Positions 58,620-64,000 of a DNA stretch of 64,000 nt are shown here, one piece after another. Position 1 is the stretch's first letter, and the number at the start of each line of letters is the position of its first letter. The notes under the pieces were generated by a model, which was not told the DNA's origin, did not search any database, and saw nothing but the letters and a program-made list of their open reading frames with translations. The stretch comes from Chionoecetes opilio (lineage: Eukaryota > Arthropoda > Malacostraca > Decapoda > Majidae). The translations under genes were made by a program, and so were the position numbers. Location of the stretch: positions 36,001 through 100,000 of the forward strand of contig JACEEZ010020246.1 in NCBI GenBank assembly GCA_016584305.1, given 5' to 3'.

Positions 58620-59592
58620 GGGTCAGGTGTATTCAGCTTCCTTCCTGTTAATACAGGAGTGAGGCAAGGGTGCGTCCTTGCCCCATCAGTTTTCAACGCT
58701 TGTATGGACTGGGTATTGGACAAGGTTGTAGATCAAAGTGATTGTGCAGCATCCGTCGGCAACACCAAGATCACTGATCTTGTTTTTCCCGATGATGCAG
58801 AAATCCTTGCTGAGTCGCTGGAGGTCTTGGTGATGGCTCTCGAGGCGCTGCACAAGGAGGCAAAGCCTTTGGGACCTGAGGTCTCCTGGCTTAAGACCAA
58901 GGTCCAGGTGTTTGGAGATTTACTAGATGAAGCAGTACAGTCTGTTCATGCGTGCGGCGAGGACATTGAGATCTTGGAAAAGTTTACATATCATGGTAGC
59001 GCAGTCCATAATGACGGCGGGTCACGTCAAGAAGTCTTACGGCGAATTGGCATAGCCCACGGTGCTATGGACTCGCTCAGCGGGAGTATTTGGCGTTGTC
59101 GGTACCTGTGCAGGAGGACAAAGATCCGGATCTTCAAGTCGCTTGTGATCCCTGCCTTACTATATGGTTGTGAGACATGGACACTAAATAGTGACTTGAA
59201 AAGACGAATCAATGCCTTTGGTAATAAGTGTCTTCGCAGAATCATGGGGTATCGCTGGGATGATGACATGTTAAATCAGCGATTGCACCGTCAGACTGAA
59301 TCGAGGCCTATTACCTGCATAGTCCGTCACCGCCAACTTCGGCTATATGGGCATGTGGCACGCTACCCTGAACCCGATCCTTCCCATCAGGTTGTATCTG
59401 TAAGAGACAATCCGGCGTGGAGGAGGCCAAGGGGGCGCCCAAAAGGCACGTGGCATTTTGTCAAGTGGATGTTTCTTGTCGAGAGCTGCTTGGTATGGGA
59501 AAGGAGCCTGCATGGAGACTCGCGCGTGGTGACCCCCTGGAGTGGCGTCGTAGGGTTGGCGAGGCGGCGCGCCCCCCGGCGTATGCCCCCAA

Positions 59593-59594
<2 letters not shown>
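58620..59594 (+). pseudogene. 5'-truncated LINE reverse transcriptase (second type)
   Basis: The frame starts inside RT (GVRQGCVLAPSVFNACMDWV, from 58645). The usual FADD box reads LVFPDDAEIL, with Pro in place of Ala beside the two aspartates. The C-terminal part includes EDIEILEKFTYHGSAVHNDG, LYGCETWTLNSDLKRRI and QLRLYGHVARYPE, a common fish/amphibian/crustacean LINE type. A frameshift near 59445 separates RPRGRPKGTW from the true end (GEAARPPAYAPND), which meets an (AT)n array at 59595. 5' truncation is typical of LINE insertion. Confidence 0.88.

Positions 59595-59661
<67 letters not shown>
59595..59661. repeat. (AT)n microsatellite
   Basis: AT array between the LINE 3' end and a Helitron 3' end. 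Confidence 0.95.
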
Positions 59662-59664
<3 letters not shown>

Positions 59665-60285
59665 CTAGCCGCAAAGCCGCCCTCCGGGCGGACTTTTTTG
59701 GCTAGCTCCTGCGGGAGGGCTATTGGTGGGTCTTCGGCCCACCATCTATGTTTGGTGGGCCTTCGGCCCACCAAACACAGACTCTCCAGATAGCCCTTCT
59801 AACTTTCCTGAAATCATGGATGTAGAAATGTATGTATTAACGCCTTACCCATCACCCCCCACCCATTCACTCACCCATTCCCCATCACCACACACCCATT
59901 CACTCACCCATTACCCATTCACTCACCCCATTACCCATCCCCCCCACCTATTCCCTCACCCATCACCCCCCACCCATTCACTCACTCATCACCCCACACC
60001 CATCATCATCATCATCATCATTACCCATCACCCACCCATTACCCATCACCCTACATCAAGGTTTCCTCAATTATATCGCAACCCACATTTTTTTTCACAA
60101 TTCTCGCTAATAGGCTGCTAAAAAATAAATAGAAAAAAAAGTGATCGGATCATCTCATAAGTGGGCTTATAATGTGCCCCTGGTCGAGCTGGTTCCAAAA
60201 CTGTATCATATGATGGGATTGTACCACGGGGGGCGGAACTTAGCGCGGACACACACACACACACACTTTCGCTTATTATTATTAT
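59665..60285 (-). mobile_element. Non-autonomous Helitron 3
   Basis: Same family as at 38111 and 40220. CTAGCCGCAAAGCCGCCCTC at 59665 is the 3' end in reverse complement, followed by GGTGGGCC/GGCCCACC hairpins and the CACCC minisatellite (59845-60050). TGATCGGATCATCTCATAA and (CA)n come next, and the 5' end (AAGCGAAAGTGTG) is degraded within an AT array. Confidence 0.8.
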
Positions 60286-60321
60286 ATATATATATAATAT
60301 ATATATATATATTATATATAT

Positions 60322-60363
<42 letters not shown>

Positions 60364-60614
60364 TATAGATATATATGTGTAGCCCAAAAACATGGGGCAA
60401 ATGTTTTTTCTTTAAATATGCTGTTCCACAAGGCTGGTTTGGTTACGTATGACTACAAAACCCTGCATGCAAAAAAGTGGAGAAATATGAGCATGTTTAG
60501 AGGTCCCAGCAACTTATGCATTCAAATATTCAAATATTTTTTCTGACATATTATGTTATATTTATTACAATTTACCACAAAATTCTTCATTGTTTACAGT
60601 CATTGGTATTTATA
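60286..60614. other. (AT)n array and possible intron 3' region
   Basis: (AT)n to about 60376, then AT-rich sequence ending in TTGTTTACAG at 60591-60600, a plausible acceptor just before the start codon at 60615. Confidence 0.5.
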
Positions 60615-61356
60615 ATGGCAACAGCGAGGAGCTCACCAGACGTTTGGCTCCTAGGCAAGGCTGAGAAGGATATCTAGGATTTGGGCTGCGTACAAATGGA
60701 AAAGTTCTCCAAAATATCACGTTTCACCATCAAGAAAATGTACTCACAGTAAGTGAAAGCGCTAAGGCCACAATAGATGCGACAGTTGTTATCTGGGATA
60801 ATGCCTGTATTCCGACTCAACGGGTTCATTCAGGCATACCAAAACTCTGTAAACTTTATGCCCAGTAGATACTGTTCAGTGAAGGCTCACTGATTGACGC
60901 TGAAAGATGGATGCCGATTCAAAAAGGAGCTGTTTTAAGCAGACCTCGATGAGTTCTTCGATATCTCATGAAAAAATGCCTTAATTAAAAGATTAGCATC
61001 ATGAAGAACAAGGAGGACCAGTAGTTCTTCATCACAACAGCAGGATCAATCTGGTGCAAGCATACCTGGAATTGACATGTCCTTAACGAACATGGAGTGT
61101 CGCAAGCGTAAAAGGATTAAGCAAGAAATTGCTAGAAAGGAGAAGCATGCAAGTACAATGTATGCCTACAGGACATATATTGTATATAGGGTTGTAGGAT
61201 CAGATTTTTCTGGGGATGAGAGTACTAGCAGTTTATGTGCCTCATCATAAGAGGACTTTCATCCCCCACGAATTTTAAGAAAATATCAACCTAGGATGCA
61301 GAAGAAGTAAATTGTGACCATCGAAGCGGCAGATTCTCTCGACCGAGTGAGACTAA
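60615..61356 (+). pseudogene. N-terminal part of the DTTAS/CRHH-family transposase-like gene
   Basis: ATG at 60615 starts MATARSSPDVWLLGKAEK. A frame change near 60675 leads to GLRTNGKVLQNITFHHQENV, VWDNA-type (VIWDNACIPTQRVHSGIPKL) and then stops and shifts. Later fragments include FFDISHEKMP-type sequence (about 60945-60975) and a Lys/Arg-rich stretch (CRKRKRIKQEIARKEKH, about 61090-61145). These match, in order, the N-terminal half of the family represented at 1-1164. The frame reaches VRL at 61354, where a MITE (61357-63149) interrupts it. Coding resumes at 63150 as LTDRSAIF. Confidence 0.6.
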
Positions 61357-63149
61357 GCCGCGGTCACATGAGCAATTTTTCCGTCAATATTCAGGCTGCA
61401 ATTATTCAGCAAAGGCAACACCTTGTCGTGTTTTGGTCACACGGATTTTCAGAGGTAGCAATAATTTGAATGGCAATTTTGGCTTCTCAAGATGTATCTG
61501 AAGAAGCATCTTTGGAAAAATAGGGAGAAATAGGGAGAAACTGGTTCACAAATAGGGTGGTGAATGATTGAAATGGATTCTTGTGTATGGCAAGTGCGTC
61601 AGACGTAAATCATTCAACAGGCAACATCAAAGTGATCAATAATAAGTTGGTATCCCCTAAAATTTTTAGTTATTAATAGACCGTCAACAAAGAAAATATA
61701 TACCAGCCATAACTCATTTAAATTTTTCTTGGTGTTGTGTATCCTTTAAATCGCTTAAAAACACGTACAAGAGTGTACAGGGCTTCACAATTCGTCTTGT
61801 AATCGGTTCTTGCCACTATGTAGCTATGTATTTCAGCTTCTGTATATTGAATTAGAGCGTGCATTAAAAATAAATCAAATAATATGCGTTTGGGGTGGGA
61901 ATATTGCAGCAATTTTTCTTGCGGCAACGTCGACAAAAACCGACACGTCGGTCATCATAAATTGTCATTAGAACTCGCAATGGGGAGCTTTCAAAGCTAA
62001 GCCGCCAGATGTCTCTCGCGCATCTCACATCCACTGCCCTTTGATCGTGAATGATCTATCATTTACCGTAAACTCCCTGTACTTTTTCGGGACATATCAG
62101 AATTACCCTTCAATACAACAACTGAAACAGTTCTTAATAGAAAATGTAGTTTATCATTTTGTTTTTCAGCACTTGAAGAAAATATTGGCAAAACATATAA
62201 TACTTGAAAACTCAATTTCTTAAAATCGTCATTTCATGGAAACACTGCACGTTCAAGCTGAATGAAGCTTCAGGAAGTATGTACTTGTATGTAAGTTTTC
62301 GCCGAGTACCTGTTTTGGACGTGTTTGTCTCTTTTGCGACGAACATTTAACCAAGAAATAGTGTGGCGTTCAGCATCTCCGAAGAAACCATCCCGATGTC
62401 GGGATCTGATATCAGTCACTTCTTCTTATCCACGGCTGGGGGGAAGAGTCTTGTTTTAGGGCTGCGAGGATCCCTTGGGGAACACTATGAGCCCTGGTGA
62501 TGTCCTATGATGCTATTACAGGCGTGGTAGTTGACCTGTCTCCTCAGGAAGGCACAGGTGAGGCAGATAACGGCGGATGCATGCGTTCCTGCAGTCCGCT
62601 CTTTTTCAAGACAACAAGTAAACAAGACCCATGTATTGTCTTCGATAGAGGACTGTTCGTTGAGGTGCCAATTACTTAAATTACTTCTTAGTTAAATGTT
62701 CGTCGTAAGAGAGACATATACACCCAAAACAGGTACTCAGTGAAAGCTTACATACAAGTACAAATTAGTACATACTTCCTGAAGCTTCATTCAGCTTGAA
62801 CGTGCAGTGTTTCCATGAAATGACGATTTTAAGAAATTGAGTTTTCAAGTATTATATGTTTTGCCAATATTTTCTTCAAGTGCTGAAAAACAAAATGATA
62901 AACTACATTTTCTATTAAGAACTGTTTCAGTTGTTGTATTGAAGGGTAATTCTGATATGTCCCGAAAAAGTACAGGAAATTTACGGTAAATGATAGATCA
63001 TTCACGCTCAAAGGGCAGAGGATATGAGAGCGCGAGAAACAGGCTTGAGCGTGAGCTTATTAGAAAACTCCCCATTATATCCGAGTTTGGGCCGCAATTG
63101 CGTTGCCGGGTGTAATATTGCCAGAAAAATTGTCCGTCTGACCGCGCCT
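61357..63149. mobile_element. 1793-bp Harbinger-type MITE/foldback inserted in the transposase-like gene
   Basis: Left TIR GCCGCGGTCACATGAGCAAT, right TIR (reverse complement) AGGCGCGGTCAGACGGACAA. TAA is duplicated at 61354-61356 and 63150-63152. Removing the element and one TAA joins GTGAGACTAACTGACCGC into an open codon series (VRLTDR). Inside, arms of about 375-390 bp (61977-62350 and 62691-63078) are inverted copies. The centre (62460-62570) is an inverted copy of the MADF leader (about 13195-13281), and the left flank carries a LINE C-terminus piece. Confidence 0.9.
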
Positions 63150-64000
63150 TAACTGACCGCAGTGCAATATTCGCTATTGGTTCTGTGTCACAAGCACTTG
63201 GACATAACCTAACTGATGTGTCACTGTCTCGGAACTCGATTTGGCGACCTCGCATGGTTGAGCGATGGTTGAAGGAGTCGGCAACTATTGAAAAACCTGC
63301 ATTTTCACCAGACAATCCACTGATTCTTCACTGGAATGGTAAATTGCTTCCAGGTATAGCAGGCAGCAATGAGTTCGTGTATTGTGTTGCAATATTGGTC
63401 ACCGGTGGCAAGACGGAGCAACTACTTGCTGTACCCAAGATTGGTCGTGGCACTGGAAAGGAGCAAAACAATGCCTGTCTTCATACTCATGCCTCATCAC
63501 ATGTTTGAAGTGATACTTTTAAATGTATTCACCATCACTTTGGGATCTACTGGTGGTCCTGAGATGAGGCTATTAAAACGCTTCAAGAAAAGCTGACCTT
63601 TAATCAATAAGGCTCGCTTTCAGCTTGCCAGTGACGAGATATTCGTTGGTATGTCTGAGAGTTTGCAACAAGAGGTGACTATATCCTATGCTGATTCAGT
63701 CAATAGCAAGACCACACGAGAAGACAATAAAGAACTCATTCAACTGTGCCACATATTCCTTGGGGGTTCAGCAAATAGACAGCCTAGTTTCCGTGCACCC
63801 GGTGCAATTAACAATGCACGGTGGATGGCTAAGGTTATACACTTGCTTAAGATATTCATGTTTCAAGACCAGAAAAAACTAACAGCAAAGGAAAAGATTG
63901 CCTTGACACAAATTTGTCTCTTTATCTCACTTGTTTATTCACGCGCTATTGGCACGAGGCTTCCTTGCCGGAGAAAGATCCACTCAACAACTTAAACTTA
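63150..64000 (+). pseudogene. Continuation of the DTTAS/CRHH-family gene, cut by the window edge
   Basis: Starts LTDRSAIFAIGSVSQALGHN. It continues as NLTDVSLSRNSIWRPRM, LILHWNGKLLPGIAGSN, TEQLLAVPKIGRGTGKEQ and then a frameshift into PHHMFEVILLNVFTITLG. The last matches the CRHHILEV block at the left edge of the window, but with Cys-Arg replaced by a Met-Pro pair. The segment holding the DTTAS aspartate is missing between the two, a deletion of roughly 35 codons. A stop (63594) and another shift precede GMSESLQQEVTISYADSV and RAPGAINNARWMAKVIHLLK (63651-63995). Inactive. Confidence 0.7.

Noticed and set aside
62041..63011. Two identical 60-residue proteins on opposite strands
   Set aside because: They are the two arms of the inverted repeat inside the MITE, not genes.

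Overview
This is eukaryotic DNA, most likely from a decapod crustacean. It has spliced genes with GT/AG introns, many microsatellites, short TTAGG/CCTAA tracts of the arthropod telomere type, tRNA-derived SINEs, and one three-exon gene for a small secreted peptide of the crustacean ALF/scygonadin type (33104-33818, minus strand). Apart from that gene, almost everything recognisable is mobile DNA, much of it nested. All family assignments rest on motifs, termini and target-site duplications (TSDs) read by eye. No database search was run.

Layout. 1-3.3 kb: the end of an unclassified transposase-like gene, then a broken ZBED/SCAND3-like hAT gene. 4-10.9 kb: non-coding, with a CR1-like LINE end, several MITEs (one holding a 52-bp minisatellite) and a 0.9-kb foldback element. 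10.9-17.6 kb: a 3.36-kb segment present twice, with the window's only N exactly at the junction (14235), so probably an assembly duplication. Each copy carries exon 1 of a MADF-domain gene and the left end of a Harbinger-like element. 17.28-21.45 kb: a MULE with about 390-bp terminal inverted repeats (TIRs), coding a transposase joined to a SWIM finger, a Ulp1-type protease and a PHD finger. It sits in the MADF intron. 23.5-24.7 kb: later MADF exons. 24.80-27.75 kb: an element with long TIRs and a TTA TSD, coding an XPG/FEN1-like nuclease with a CXC cysteine domain (Academ-like). 28.2-29.1 kb: a PIF/Harbinger transposase. 29.5-30.85 kb: a CACTG-ended element with a TAA TSD and a TNP2-like protein. 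33-35 kb: the antimicrobial-type gene, an LTR remnant and a SINE. 35.8-36.8 kb: a hAT MITE with a perfect 8-bp TSD and an internal 29-bp minisatellite. 38-42.3 kb: Helitrons, one holding a truncated LINE and another a Harbinger-type MITE. 44.6-47 kb: a TTF-finger hAT start and a second Academ-like fragment. 47.3-51.7 kb: a DIRS-like tyrosine recombinase remnant, then Ty3/gypsy pol riddled with SINEs, and an LTR. 52-59.6 kb: three LINE remnants. 59.7-60.3 kb: another Helitron. 60.6-64 kb: a second copy of the transposase-like gene seen at the left edge, split by a 1.8-kb MITE whose TAA TSD allows the reading frame to be rejoined.

How the parts fit. The MADF exons (plus strand) and the Harbinger transposase (minus strand) form the convergent pair expected of an autonomous Harbinger element. 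MULE and Academ-like insertions have expanded it to about 13 kb. MITEs with the same TIR (GCGGTCACACGAGC type, TAA TSD) occur at 5-7.5, 11.9, 15.3 and 61.4-63.1 kb; the last also carries a piece of the MADF leader, which ties the MITE family to that element. The MULE TIRs hold repeated heat-shock-element-like GAAnnTTC arrays placed just upstream of TATA boxes.
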